A DNA stretch of 32,246 nt from an uncultured Bacilli bacterium (GTDB lineage: Bacteria > Bacillota_I > Bacilli_A > RF39 > UBA660). Location of the stretch: NCBI GenBank assembly GCA_947588975.1, contig CANQAF010000004.1, forward strand, positions 1 to 32,246, in the 5' to 3' direction. Below, piece after piece: positions 21,589-29,511 of the stretch (position 1 is its first letter; every line of letters starts with the position of its first letter). The position numbers were made by a program, and so were the translations under genes. The notes beneath the pieces are model-generated. The model was given only the letters and a program-made list of their open reading frames with translations, was not told the DNA's origin and searched no databases.

Positions 21589-22905
21589 TTAAAAATAATT
21601 TTTCATTAAGTGATTTAACTCCACTGCATATTCCATTGGTAACTCTTCACGAAAACGATCCATAAATCCCATAATAATAAGTTCTTTAGCCTTTTCTTCA
21701 GGGATGCCTCTACTCATTAAGTAGAATAATTTATCTTTACTAATTTTTGATACAGTGGCCTCATGCTCTAAATTAGAAGTATCATTACCTACAATATTGG
21801 TAGGAATGGTATCACTCTTAGATATATCATCTAAAATAATAGTATCACATTTTACTTTAGCATAAGAGTTAATTGCTTTTTTGTTTATATGGACTGTACC
21901 GCGATATGAGGCATTTCCTCCTTTAGCAGCAATTGACTTACTAATAATATTACTTGTAGTCTCTGGCGCTAAATGAATCATTTTTGCTCCTGTATCCTGA
22001 ATTTGATTTTCAGTTGCAACAGCAATACTAATACAATTGCCTTTGGCTCCTCTTCCGTTTAGAATGCAACAAGGATATTTCATATTAATTTTGGACCCAA
22101 TGTTACCATCAATCCATTCCATTAGACCATTTTCTTCAACAATTGCTCTTTTTGTCACTAAATTATAAACATCACTTGACCAATTTTGAATTGTAGTATA
22201 ACGACACTTAGCATTTTTCCCTACATAAATTTCTACAACAGCTGCATGCAAAGAATCTGATGTATAAGTAGGAGCTGTACATCCTTCCATATAATGTAGC
22301 TCACTACCCTCATCTACAATAATCAAAGTACGTTCAAATTGACCCATATTTTTACTATTAATACGAAAATAACTTTGTAATGGACGATCTATTTTGGTAT
22401 GTGGTGGCACATAAATAAATGTCCCCCCACTCCATACTGCACTATTTAATGCAGTATACTTATTTTCATCATATTTGACTAATTGATTAAAGTATTTTTG
22501 AAATAACTCAGGATATTCTCTTAATGCAGTATCAGTATCACAAAAAATGACTTTTTTATCTACCAGTTCTTGAATCATATTGTGATATACAACTTCACTT
22601 TCAAATTGAGCACCAACGCCATCCAGATATTTTTTTTCTGAATCGATGAGACCTATTTGACAAAACGTTTCTTGAATATCCTTCTTTACATCTTTCCAAT
22701 TATTCTTTACCGAATCTGTTACTTTTTTATAATAAGTAAATAAATCAAAATTAATCGAAAGAGGTGGCCCAAAAGTAGGATTTTTATATTCCTCAAATTT
22801 ACGATATGCTTGAAGACGGAAAGCAGTCATCCAATCAGGTTCATGCTTATATTCTGATATTTTTCTAACTTTTTCTTCATTTAAACTTTTCTCGATTGTT
22901 TTCAT
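21589..22905 (-). CDS. sufB: Fe-S cluster assembly scaffold protein SufB
   Basis: SufB is the main scaffold subunit of the SUF system and pairs with SufD and the ATPase SufC. The 438-residue protein has the family N-terminal segment (EPDWMTAFRLQAYRKFEEYK), the beta-helix core with AVWSGGTFIYVPPHTKIDRP, YMEGCTAPTY, and the C-terminal AKVKCDTIILDDISKSDTIP with GNDTSNLEHEATVSKI. The Cys in VKCD and His in LEHEA match the cluster-binding positions known for SufB. It is about 25 residues shorter than typical. The SD GAAGGTGA precedes it. It is the last gene of a unit with sufU; sufC, sufD and sufS are further upstream or elsewhere and not in the window. Confidence 0.95.
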   Translation of the reverse strand: MKTIEKSLNEEKVRKISEYKHEPDWMTAFRLQAYRKFEEYKNPTFGPPLSINFDLFTYYKKVTDSVKNNWKDVKKDIQETFCQIGLIDSEKKYLDGVGAQFESEVVYHNMIQELVDKKVIFCDTDTALREYPELFQKYFNQLVKYDENKYTALNSAVWSGGTFIYVPPHTKIDRPLQSYFRINSKNMGQFERTLIIVDEGSELHYMEGCTAPTYTSDSLHAAVVEIYVGKNAKCRYTTIQNWSSDVYNLVTKRAIVEENGLMEWIDGNIGSKINMKYPCCILNGRGAKGNCISIAVATENQIQDTGAKMIHLAPETTSNIISKSIAAKGGNASYRGTVHINKKAINSYAKVKCDTIILDDISKSDTIPTNIVGNDTSNLEHEATVSKISKDKLFYLMSRGIPEEKAKELIIMGFMDRFREELPMEYAVELNHLMKNYF

Positions 22906-22969
22906 ATCAGTTCACCTTCTTTTCTATTATACTAAATTATGAACAAAATAAAAAGAAAATCATTCTTTT

Positions 22970-23407
22970 TTATTGATTTTCTTTGTTTTTATATTTGTTT
23001 ATTACTTTTTCAAATCCCCACCATGGCAATAATGCACATTTTTTACGATTTGGTTGCTTATAAATATCATTATATACATAGGCTTGTTCCAATAATTCTT
23101 CATTATATGGTTCTTCGTTTAACATATGATTAAAATTTTCATAAATAGTAATTGCTTCTTCTACTGTTTTTCCAATGAGTGTTTCTACCATAATAGAACT
23201 AGAACTCGTACAAATAGCACAAGCCTCTCCATCAAATTTTGCATCCACAATTATTCCATCTTCGATTTTAACCATTAAATGAATCTCATCAATACAAGAC
23301 TCATTGTTGGTATCTGCTTTTATATAACTATCATCATTGATTAATCCTTTATTTCTGGGATTTTGATAATGATCTAAAATAATATCTCGTTTCATCTCTT
23401 CTTGCAT
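22970..23407 (-). CDS. sufU: SufU-type sulfur-transfer protein
   Basis: SufU accepts persulfide sulfur from the cysteine desulfurase SufS through a zinc-bound Cys. The 145-residue protein keeps DHYQNPRNKG at the start and the zinc ligands Cys38 and Asp40, Cys63, and Cys124 in RKKCALLPWW. The usual NPTCGD is NESCID here and GCAIS is ACAIC, with an extra Cys66. ATG 23407 is chosen because GAGGG lies 5 bases upstream; a TTG at 23419 overlaps that SD. A good promoter lies upstream and sufB follows after 64 bases. In standard Bacilli operons the order is sufC-D-S-U-B; here U and B are together but begin a new transcript. Confidence 0.92.
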   Translation of the reverse strand: MQEEMKRDIILDHYQNPRNKGLINDDSYIKADTNNESCIDEIHLMVKIEDGIIVDAKFDGEACAICTSSSSIMVETLIGKTVEEAITIYENFNHMLNEEPYNEELLEQAYVYNDIYKQPNRKKCALLPWWGFEKVINKYKNKENQ

Positions 23408-23428
23408 AGTATCCCTCAATTCAATTTT

Positions 23429-23457
23429 ATTATACTATGTTTTCCATTACTTGTAAA
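23429..23457 (-). promoter_or_regulatory. Promoter of sufU-sufB
   Basis: The minus strand has TTTACA (23452-23457) and TATAAT (23429-23434), exactly 17 bases apart, about 22 bases before the start codon. Confidence 0.75.
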
Positions 23458-23458
23458 T

Positions 23459-23686
23459 TTATTTATTTTTGCCATATAAGCGTATATAAGTATCTAATAA
23501 TTCTAGTCTTGCTTCCATTTCTAAAATTTCATCTTGATACATATCTTCATGATCTGGTTGCATCAACATAAATAAACTCATCATTCTGCTTTGACAATTT
23601 TTTCTCTCCGCAATTAAAGAGCGCATATATAAATCTGAATATGATTTAGGATTTTCTGCTTTCCATATAAAATCTAATATTTTCAT
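23459..23686 (-). CDS. Small conserved-looking protein of unknown function
   Basis: I do not recognise this 75-residue protein. It has a mostly helical sequence with several Met and an amphipathic C-terminal helix (DEILEMEARLELLDTYIRLY), no membrane helix and no Cys motif. A good SD (AGGAGAC, 8 bases upstream) and gene-like codon use support it. It lies upstream of sufU on the same strand but the sufU promoter is between them. Its start faces spoVS, with 115 bases between the divergent genes. Confidence 0.6.
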   Translation of the reverse strand: MKILDFIWKAENPKSYSDLYMRSLIAERKNCQSRMMSLFMLMQPDHEDMYQDEILEMEARLELLDTYIRLYGKNK

Positions 23687-23756
23687 AAAATCAAGTCTCC
23701 TATACTTATTATTGCCTAATTTATTTGTTCTATGAAAAATAGTTCATAATTTATGT

Positions 23757-23780
23757 TTACATTCATATGATTTAATGTAA
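23757..23780. promoter_or_regulatory. Inverted repeat upstream of spoVS
   Basis: TTACATT and AATGTAA are 7-bp arms around 10 bases, ending about 21 bases before the spoVS ATG and about 5 before its SD. It is a candidate operator or part of a promoter; no clear -35/-10 pair is seen. Confidence 0.35.
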
Positions 23781-23801
23781 CTAAGAAAGGAAGATATATT
23801 T

Positions 23802-24062
23802 ATGGAAACACTTAAAGTTGGCGCAAAATCTAATCCTAATTCAGTAGCAGGAGCACTTGCAAACGTATTTAGAGAAAAAGGATCTGTTGAAATTCAAGCA
23901 ATTGGTGCGGGAGCGCTCAATCAAGCAATTAAAGCAATTGCAATCGCACGTGGATTTGTAGCACCTAGCGGAAAAAATTTAATTTGTATTCCGGCTTTTA
24001 CAGATATTGTAATTGACGGAGAAGAAAGAACTGCCATCAAGTTAATTGTAGAAGCTAGATAA
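23802..24062 (+). CDS. spoVS: Stage V sporulation protein S
   Basis: SpoVS is a small Alba-like protein needed for late sporulation in Bacillus and also present in many Firmicutes. The 86-residue sequence is highly conserved: KVGAKSNPNSVAGALANVFR, EIQAIGAGALNQAIKAIAIA, ARGFVAPSGKNLICIPAFTD, and a final IKLIVEAR. The SD AAAGGAAG lies 8 bases from the ATG, and a terminator follows at once. Together with the YjcZ-like peptides and the BclA-like remnant, it shows a spore-forming lineage. Confidence 0.96.
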   Translation: METLKVGAKSNPNSVAGALANVFREKGSVEIQAIGAGALNQAIKAIAIARGFVAPSGKNLICIPAFTDIVIDGEERTAIKLIVEAR

Positions 24063-24065
24063 ATA

Positions 24066-24088
24066 AAAAACTCCTTTAGAGTTTTTTT
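24066..24088 (+). terminator. Terminator of spoVS
   Basis: AAAAAACTC, a short loop CTTTA and GAGTTTTTTT lie 3 bases past the stop. Confidence 0.85.
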
Positions 24089-24147
24089 ATTTTTAAAAGA
24101 ATTATCACTCAATTGAAACAAAAAAGGGATGAACTCCCTTAACAGAT

Positions 24148-24954
24148 TTAAGATTTTACTATATCATCTTTTAAAAAGTAATATAATATGTAAATAGCTA
24201 CTATACATAAAGTAATCATAAAAATAAAATGAATATTTTGTAAAAATGGAACTAATAATAATGAAGTTAAGTTTACCAAAATATGAAATAAACATGGAAC
24301 ATAAATATTATGATATTTTTCATATAAAATAATTAAAATTCCTCCTAATAATAAAGCAAATACAATATTCAGTAAATTACCGTGGAACAATGCAAAAATA
24401 GCAGTACATAATATCATAGCAGTTTTAATAGGGTAAATATCTTTTAATTTATGGTATATAATTCCTCTAAATAAATATTCTTCTAAAATTGGACCTATTA
24501 CTCCTTCAAATATAACAAATATCCAAAAAGAGACATTGCTATTTACTTGATATCTCATACCTAAAAAGATCAATATGATATGAAATAAAATACAAAAGGT
24601 AATAGCTGCTAAAATCAATTTTGGAAGTTTTTTAACTGGATAATTTTTTTTCTGAATATGAAATTTATGGTATTTTTTGATAAAAAACACTGTTAATAAA
24701 ATATTGAATCCAAATACATATATCATATGAGACTCTATATAGGCATTTAAAGGTTCTTCCAATTCCAATTGATTTAAACGTTCAATTATCTGCTCTTCTG
24801 ATTCATAAGGATAAATTTTCTTTAAATCGTTTAGTTGACCTTGCATAAAGAAAAAAGATAATATTGCAACAATGAAAAATTGGCCTAATGCAACAACAAT
24901 TGGCCAACATAAAACTTGAACAAACTTCCCAAAATTTGAAAATTGAAGTTTCAT
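24148..24954 (-). CDS. CPBP-family intramembrane metalloprotease
   Basis: The 268-residue membrane protein has about seven helices and the CPBP (Abi, Rce1-like) motifs: EEYLFRG with Glu158-Glu159 and Arg163, FALFHGN with His191, and FHILVN with His224 and Asn228. Such enzymes cleave substrates within the membrane; in Gram-positives some confer immunity to self-made bacteriocins and others process signals. The start codon overlaps the SPFH gene stop (TAATG), so it is the third gene of an nfeD-SPFH-CPBP operon. That linkage suggests membrane-protein quality control rather than bacteriocin immunity, which is inference. Confidence 0.9.
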   Translation of the reverse strand: MKLQFSNFGKFVQVLCWPIVVALGQFFIVAILSFFFMQGQLNDLKKIYPYESEEQIIERLNQLELEEPLNAYIESHMIYVFGFNILLTVFFIKKYHKFHIQKKNYPVKKLPKLILAAITFCILFHIILIFLGMRYQVNSNVSFWIFVIFEGVIGPILEEYLFRGIIYHKLKDIYPIKTAMILCTAIFALFHGNLLNIVFALLLGGILIILYEKYHNIYVPCLFHILVNLTSLLLVPFLQNIHFIFMITLCIVAIYILYYFLKDDIVKS

Positions 24955-25841
24955 TATTTTTCTTTTTTAAACAATTCTGATACAGTAGTACTAAGTGTTG
25001 CAATATTTTGTAATTCGGATGGAACAATAATTTTAGTTGCTTGCCCATTTGCGACATTTGACAAAGCTTCAAAGCTTTTTAAAGTAAGCACCGCTTGGTC
25101 AGCCTTTGCATCTTTTAATAATTTAATACCCTCTGCTTCCGCTGTTTTAAGTTTTAAAATAGCTTCCGCTTCTCCTTCAGCTTCACGGATTTGTGCTTCT
25201 TTTTTTGCTTCTGCTCTTAAAATAGCACTTTCTTTTTCTCCTTCAGCAATTAAAATATTAGATTTCTTTTCTCCCTCAGCTTGGAGAATTTTTTCACGTC
25301 TTTCACGTTCTGCACGCATTTGTTTTTCCATAGCTTCTTGAATATCACGCGGTGGAATAATATTTTTTACTTCCACACGATTTACTTTAATTCCCCATGG
25401 ATCTGTTGCTTCATCCAAAATAGAGCGCATTTTAGAATTAATAATATCTCTTGAAGTCAATGTTTGATCTAGTTCTAATTCTCCAATTAAATTACGTAAT
25501 GTCGTAGCGGTTAAATTTTCAATTGCATTAATTGGATTTTCTACACCATAAGTGTATAACTTTGCATCTGTGATTTGATAATATACAACAGTATCAATTT
25601 GCATGGTTACATTATCTTTTGTAATAACAGGTTGTGGGTCAAAATCCTTTACAATTTCTTTTAGTGTTACTACATTCGCAATACGATCCAAAAATGGTAT
25701 CTTAACATGTAATCCATGTTGCCATGTTTGAGAATAAGAACCCAAACGTTCCAATACATAAGCTTTTGCCTGTGGTACTACTTTTATATTTGGAAGTACC
25801 AATACTACAACTAAAATAAGTAATGTAATAAAAATTTCCAT
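24954..25841 (-). CDS. SPFH/Band 7 membrane scaffold protein (QmcA/stomatin-like)
   Basis: The 295-residue protein has an N-terminal membrane anchor (residues 1-20), the SPFH domain (about 20-190) with ERLGSYSQTWQHGLHVKIPF and VRNLIGELELDQ-like conserved text, and a long Ala/Glu/Lys helical region (about 180-255) formed by repeated AEGEKE units. It ends with FEALSNVANGQATKIIVPS, the canonical end of the stomatin/QmcA group. SPFH proteins form microdomain-organising rings. It lies 3 bases after nfeD, its classical partner, and overlaps the CPBP gene. Confidence 0.93.
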   Translation of the reverse strand: MEIFITLLILVVVLVLPNIKVVPQAKAYVLERLGSYSQTWQHGLHVKIPFLDRIANVVTLKEIVKDFDPQPVITKDNVTMQIDTVVYYQITDAKLYTYGVENPINAIENLTATTLRNLIGELELDQTLTSRDIINSKMRSILDEATDPWGIKVNRVEVKNIIPPRDIQEAMEKQMRAERERREKILQAEGEKKSNILIAEGEKESAILRAEAKKEAQIREAEGEAEAILKLKTAEAEGIKLLKDAKADQAVLTLKSFEALSNVANGQATKIIVPSELQNIATLSTTVSELFKKEK

Positions 25842-25844
25842 AGT

Positions 25845-26264
25845 CTAATCCTCCCATTCCTCTACTTTAATTTTTACACCATCTATTAATAATACCTTAA
25901 CGGTACTATCAACCTTTATATTTTTATTGGCATAAGCTGTCCACCTTTTACCATCCACTTTTACTTCCCCAGTGCCATTTTTGTCTATCTCTTCTGTTAC
26001 AATTCCTTTCATACCAATGATACGATCCAAATTAGTACTTACATTTTTTGTAGACAACCATTTTTTTAAAATGGGTCTTGTCGTAATTAATAATAAAATA
26101 CCTACAATACAAAATATGCCAACTTGTAATATAAAATTATCACTTATAAATGATATAGCAAGTGATAAAATTCCACTAGCAACAAACCATATTGTAGTCA
26201 AATTAACCGTCATAACCTCCACAATAGTTAATAAAATCACAATTGCAATCCAAATATAAAACAC
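25845..26264 (-). CDS. NfeD-like membrane protein (short form)
   Basis: The 139-residue protein has an N-terminal set of hydrophobic helices (about residues 1-70) and a C-terminal OB-fold domain (about 80-139) with IGMKGIVTEEID, GEVKVDGKRWTAYA and VKVLLIDGVKIKVEE, typical of NfeD. The large serine-protease domain of long NfeD proteins is absent, as is usual for those paired with QmcA-type SPFH proteins. The start is GTG 26264, with AAGGTGA 6 bases upstream. It leads the nfeD-SPFH-CPBP operon. Confidence 0.9.
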   Translation of the reverse strand: MFYIWIAIVILLTIVEVMTVNLTTIWFVASGILSLAISFISDNFILQVGIFCIVGILLLITTRPILKKWLSTKNVSTNLDRIIGMKGIVTEEIDKNGTGEVKVDGKRWTAYANKNIKVDSTVKVLLIDGVKIKVEEWED

Positions 26265-26312
26265 CGAACATCACCTTAATTAAATTATACTATTACACAA
26301 TTAAAAATACAA

Positions 26313-26338
26313 CAAAAAAAGAAGCTATATTTTCTTCT
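26313..26338 (-). terminator. Weak terminator of the coiled-coil protein gene
   Basis: On the minus strand AGAAG and CTTCT pair around 9 bases and are followed by about seven Ts; the stem overlaps the stop region. Confidence 0.45.
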
Positions 26339-27107
26339 CCTTTTGGTTACCTTCTTTTTTATTACTTCCAAATTTATGGAACATACGGTGAAATGATCCT
26401 AATATTCCTAAGAATTGCTCACGACCTTTTGTATCCCCAACAGAGGCATCCAAAATACCGTTAACTTCACCATATACTTGTTGGCGATACTGCATCTCTG
26501 CATCATTGTATGATATAGGATTTGATGCTTCTTTAGAAACATCTGAATTCATAATTGGATGTTCTACTTGAACAGAGGTTAACCCCATATTCTCTGCTTT
26601 CTGAATACTATTTCCAAGTTTTCTATTCAATTTTTGTTTTAAAGCATCTAACTTTTGAATACGGCTTTCATAATATTCTAATGATTTATGAGCACTACAT
26701 TGTTGAATCTCTTTATTTAAACGATTCAATTGAGATTTTTCTTCATCAATCATAGAACGAATTTCTTCTTTTTCTTCAGATGATAGTTGATTTGCTTTTT
26801 TCCCAATTAACATATTTTGTTGAGAAATCATACTATTTTCTATATAATTTTTATTTTGTTCCAAAGGCATGCGCTTATTACGTTTGATAATTTCTATTTC
26901 ATACAATCGATCCAAGATATTTTTCTTTTGGCGAACTTTTTCTAATTGGCAAGTAAGTCTATCACTAGTATTTTTACAGGATAATTGATTTTTCATATTT
27001 TCTTTTACCATACAAGTACGTTTTCCAAGTATTTGTATGATTGGAAAATCAAGTTCTCTTAATTGTTGTCTAAGTTGACTTTCTTGTTCTAATAATTCTT
27101 CATCCAT
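26325..27107 (-). CDS. Coiled-coil protein of unknown function
   Basis: I do not recognise a family for this 260-residue protein. Residues 1-170 are almost wholly charged helix with heptad-like spacing of Leu and Ile and no membrane segment or signal peptide; residues 175-250 are less regular; the C-terminus is a Lys/Glu tail. Three Cys are scattered without a motif. A good SD (AGAGGAA) precedes the ATG. It follows the DUF1292 gene by about 15 bases on the same strand, so they are likely co-transcribed. Nothing links it to the nfeD operon downstream. Confidence 0.65.
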   Translation of the reverse strand: MDEELLEQESQLRQQLRELDFPIIQILGKRTCMVKENMKNQLSCKNTSDRLTCQLEKVRQKKNILDRLYEIEIIKRNKRMPLEQNKNYIENSMISQQNMLIGKKANQLSSEEKEEIRSMIDEEKSQLNRLNKEIQQCSAHKSLEYYESRIQKLDALKQKLNRKLGNSIQKAENMGLTSVQVEHPIMNSDVSKEASNPISYNDAEMQYRQQVYGEVNGILDASVGDTKGREQFLGILGSFHRMFHKFGSNKKEGNQKEKKI

Positions 27108-27122
27108 CTTTTATTCCTCTTT

Positions 27123-27383
27123 TCAATTATGAATTGCATCACGCATTTTACCTTTTAACATATTCCATTCATCATCAGAAATATTTTCAAACTTCATGGT
27201 ATTATCGTTCACTGTAATTAATGAAGCATACAATACTACCATATCATTTGGCATTTTTTCATTTTTTGTATATATAACATACTCTTTTTGAGTAATTTCA
27301 TCTTGATAAGAAAATACAATTTCAACAGATTGTTTTTGACCGTTTTCATCTATTACCTCTAATATAGGTTGAGTACTTTCCAT
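27123..27383 (-). CDS. DUF1292 protein
   Basis: This acidic 86-residue protein shows the DUF1292 pattern: ILEVIDENGQKQSVEIVFSY, YVIYTK, VVLYASLI and the closing ISDDEWNMLKGKM. The family is a conserved small protein of Firmicutes, often near the ruvX (yqgF)/mltG region, with unknown function. Here it lies between a GH3 gene and a coiled-coil gene. ATG 27383 is preferred; an in-frame GTG at 27395 overlaps the SD AGAGG. Confidence 0.85.
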   Translation of the reverse strand: MESTQPILEVIDENGQKQSVEIVFSYQDEITQKEYVIYTKNEKMPNDMVVLYASLITVNDNTMKFENISDDEWNMLKGKMRDAIHN

Positions 27384-27445
27384 ATATATATACACCTCTA
27401 TCCTAACCTATTTTACCACAAATAAAATTTTATGAAAATAAATTT

Positions 27446-28636
27446 TTACTCGCCAGTAGAAATTTTAGATACTATTTTTTGATGCTCTTCACTATTTAAA
27501 ATATCTTTACTGAATGAATCTTCTTTCATATATTGATATTTAAACTTTAATATTTTTTCTACTGATTGATTAATTTGTTCTTCTGTAATGATTCCTTCTT
27601 GAATACTTTCTTTTACATATGTAATTGCACGTTCTAAATCAGATGGCATAAGCAATATATCTACTCCTGCCGAAATGGCCATTTCATAAATTTGTTTTTC
27701 TGTATAGTGATCGGTTAAAGCTTTCATATTGAGTGCGTCTGTTATAACAAGTCCCTGAAATCCCATTTTTGTTTTTAATAAATCCGTAATTACTGGTTTT
27801 GATAAAGATGCTGGCGTGTCATCACCAGTTAAACTAGGTACTGCCAAATGGCCAATCATCATCACTTTAGCACCTTGATCAATTGCTTTTTGAAATGGAA
27901 CCAAATCAACAGCATACAATTCTTCTTTGGATTTTGTAATTACTGGTAATTCATAATGAGAATCTGTTATCGTAGCACCATGTCCTGGAAAATGCTTATA
28001 AACAGCCAATACATGATGATCCTCAAGACCTTTACCAAGAGATATTCCCATATCAGCTACTATGTTAGGATCACTTCCAAAACTACGATCTCCAATGACT
28101 TGATTATTTGGATCTTCTACAACATCTAATACAGGCGCAAAATCCATGTTTACGTCAAATACTCGCAATTCTTCAGAAATTACAGTCCCTACTTCATATG
28201 CAAGTCGCGTATCTTTCGTTTTTCCTAAAACAGCCATTGAAGGAATTAAAGTTGCCTGCAATTGTTCTGTTGGGGTCAGTCTTTGTACACGCCCACCTTC
28301 TTGATCAACAGCTATCCACATAGGTATATATGCACTATTTTTGATTGTTTCAATCAATTGTAATGTATTTTCATAAGTAGTAAAATTATCTTTAAATAAT
28401 ATAAATCCACCCGGTTTTAAAGATAATATAGATTCTAGTTGTTCATCTATTGATTCCTTTTGATAAGATACAATAAACATTTGTGCAATTTTTTGTTCCA
28501 ATGTAAGTTGTTCCATTTGGGTTCTTATAACTTCCATCTTTTGCTTGCTTTCATTATATTGTGTATATGTGCTCCAACCATACTTTCCAACTACAATAAC
28601 TACTAATAACATAATACTTAATTTTATCCATTTCAT
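27446..28636 (-). CDS. nagZ: Exported GH3 beta-N-acetylhexosaminidase (NagZ-like)
   Basis: The enzyme should remove N-acetylglucosamine from muropeptides in wall recycling. The 396-residue protein has an uncleaved-looking signal anchor (residues 4-20), then a GH3 catalytic barrel only. Motifs are AVDQEGGRVQRL, MDFAPVLDV, KHFPGHG (214-220) with DSH (225-227) carrying the His/Asp pair special to NagZ enzymes, and ITDALNM with the nucleophile Asp300. The C-terminal (alpha/beta) second GH3 domain is missing, as in Gram-negative NagZ. ATG 28636 follows GGGG by 6 bases; GTG 28648 overlaps the SD. It is first in a possible unit with the DUF1292 and coiled-coil genes. Confidence 0.92.
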   Translation of the reverse strand: MKWIKLSIMLLVVIVVGKYGWSTYTQYNESKQKMEVIRTQMEQLTLEQKIAQMFIVSYQKESIDEQLESILSLKPGGFILFKDNFTTYENTLQLIETIKNSAYIPMWIAVDQEGGRVQRLTPTEQLQATLIPSMAVLGKTKDTRLAYEVGTVISEELRVFDVNMDFAPVLDVVEDPNNQVIGDRSFGSDPNIVADMGISLGKGLEDHHVLAVYKHFPGHGATITDSHYELPVITKSKEELYAVDLVPFQKAIDQGAKVMMIGHLAVPSLTGDDTPASLSKPVITDLLKTKMGFQGLVITDALNMKALTDHYTEKQIYEMAISAGVDILLMPSDLERAITYVKESIQEGIITEEQINQSVEKILKFKYQYMKEDSFSKDILNSEEHQKIVSKISTGE

Positions 28637-28697
28637 ATAAATCCCCACTATCTATTATCTATAGTATACCAAATTTGTGTCAATTCTTGTTGATTTA

Positions 28698-28706
28698 CAT
28701 AAAATA
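28698..28706 (+). promoter_or_regulatory. Candidate mother-cell sigma -10 box before the BclA-like pseudogene
   Basis: CATAAAATA fits CATANNNTA and is identical to the box before the YjcZ-like genes. It lies about 25 bases before the SD. No convincing -35 is seen. Confidence 0.3.
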
Positions 28707-28743
28707 AATTGAATATTTGCATACAAACGGAAAGGAGAAAATG

Positions 28744-29333
28744 ATGAATCAATCACTTTTTTGCTCATTCAATCAAAATCACAACACTTCTAAAAATCAG
28801 ATAGATTCATGTGAAAACAAAAATATATGTGACTGTTACAAACTCTATCCTTGCCCTATTTGGTAAATGGTCCCACCTAGTTCAATTGGACCAACAAGAC
28901 CTGCTGGAAATTCACTAAATTATGCGGATTTTATGCCATTATGCCTCCAAATAACGTTGCTACTGTTTCCGTAGGAACCGATGTGAGTTTTCCATAAGAT
29001 GGTCCAAATTGTGGATCGGGAATATCTAGAATCAATGACAGTTCATTTAATTTAGAAGAAATTGGTATTTATCAAATATTGTTTCAAGTCGGAGTGAATG
29101 AAACTGGACAATTACTACTTACACTTAATGGAACAGACTTAAAATACACAGTAGTTGATCGTGCAACTGGTACTTCACAAATTGTAAGTATCAGTATTGT
29201 GACAACTACTGTAATTAATTCTATTTTAACAGTATGTAATCTGTCCGGGAATGAAACTGCGCTTACAATTACGTCAAATGCAGGAGGCACCCGTCCAATT
29301 TATACTCATCTAGTAATTACACAACTTCAATAA
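28744..29333 (+). pseudogene. Decayed BclA-like collagen-type spore-surface protein
   Basis: An intact SD (AAAGGAG) precedes ATG 28744 and a 40-codon Cys/Asn-rich leader that stops at TAA 28864-28866. Directly after it come PPSSIGPTRPAGN, one leftover of the Gly-Pro-Thr collagen repeats, and then, after a frameshift near 28936, the C-terminal TNF-like domain of BclA proteins. That domain reads MPPNNVATVSVGTDVSFP, a TAA stop in place of a Gln codon, DGPNCGSGISRINDSSFNLE, EIGIYQILFQVGVNETGQLL, LNGTDLKYTVVDRATGTSQI, NSILTVCNLSGNETALTI and the end at 29331-29333. At least two stops and one frameshift break it. In spore formers such glycoproteins make exosporium filaments. The last 84 codons remain open but lack a start context. 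Confidence 0.8.
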
Positions 29334-29485
29334 CAAATCTACGATATTTCTTTTTTCAATATCATATTTACATTTATCTACATATTATATTATAAAATAT
29401 AAATGTAATAGTAATATATTCTATAACAATATATAAATGCTTATTTTATTTTGCAAATTGTGTTGATGATGTTTACTTAACAATT

Positions 29486-29511
29486 AAAAAATACTCTAAT
29501 GAGTATTTTTT
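29486..29511. terminator. Bidirectional terminator
   Basis: AAAAAATACTC, loop TAAT and GAGTATTTTTT form a long stem with T tails on both strands. It serves the flavoprotein gene on the minus strand. Confidence 0.85.

Noticed and set aside
24943..25341. 132-codon open frame on the plus strand
   Set aside because: It lies antisense to the Ala/Glu/Lys-rich helix of the SPFH gene; the Ser/Phe-rich pseudo-protein is a by-product of that codon pattern.
29079..29333. Independent 84-codon gene
   Set aside because: It begins in the middle of the BclA-like C-terminal domain, whose earlier part is readable upstream across a stop codon, so it is a fragment of the pseudogene.
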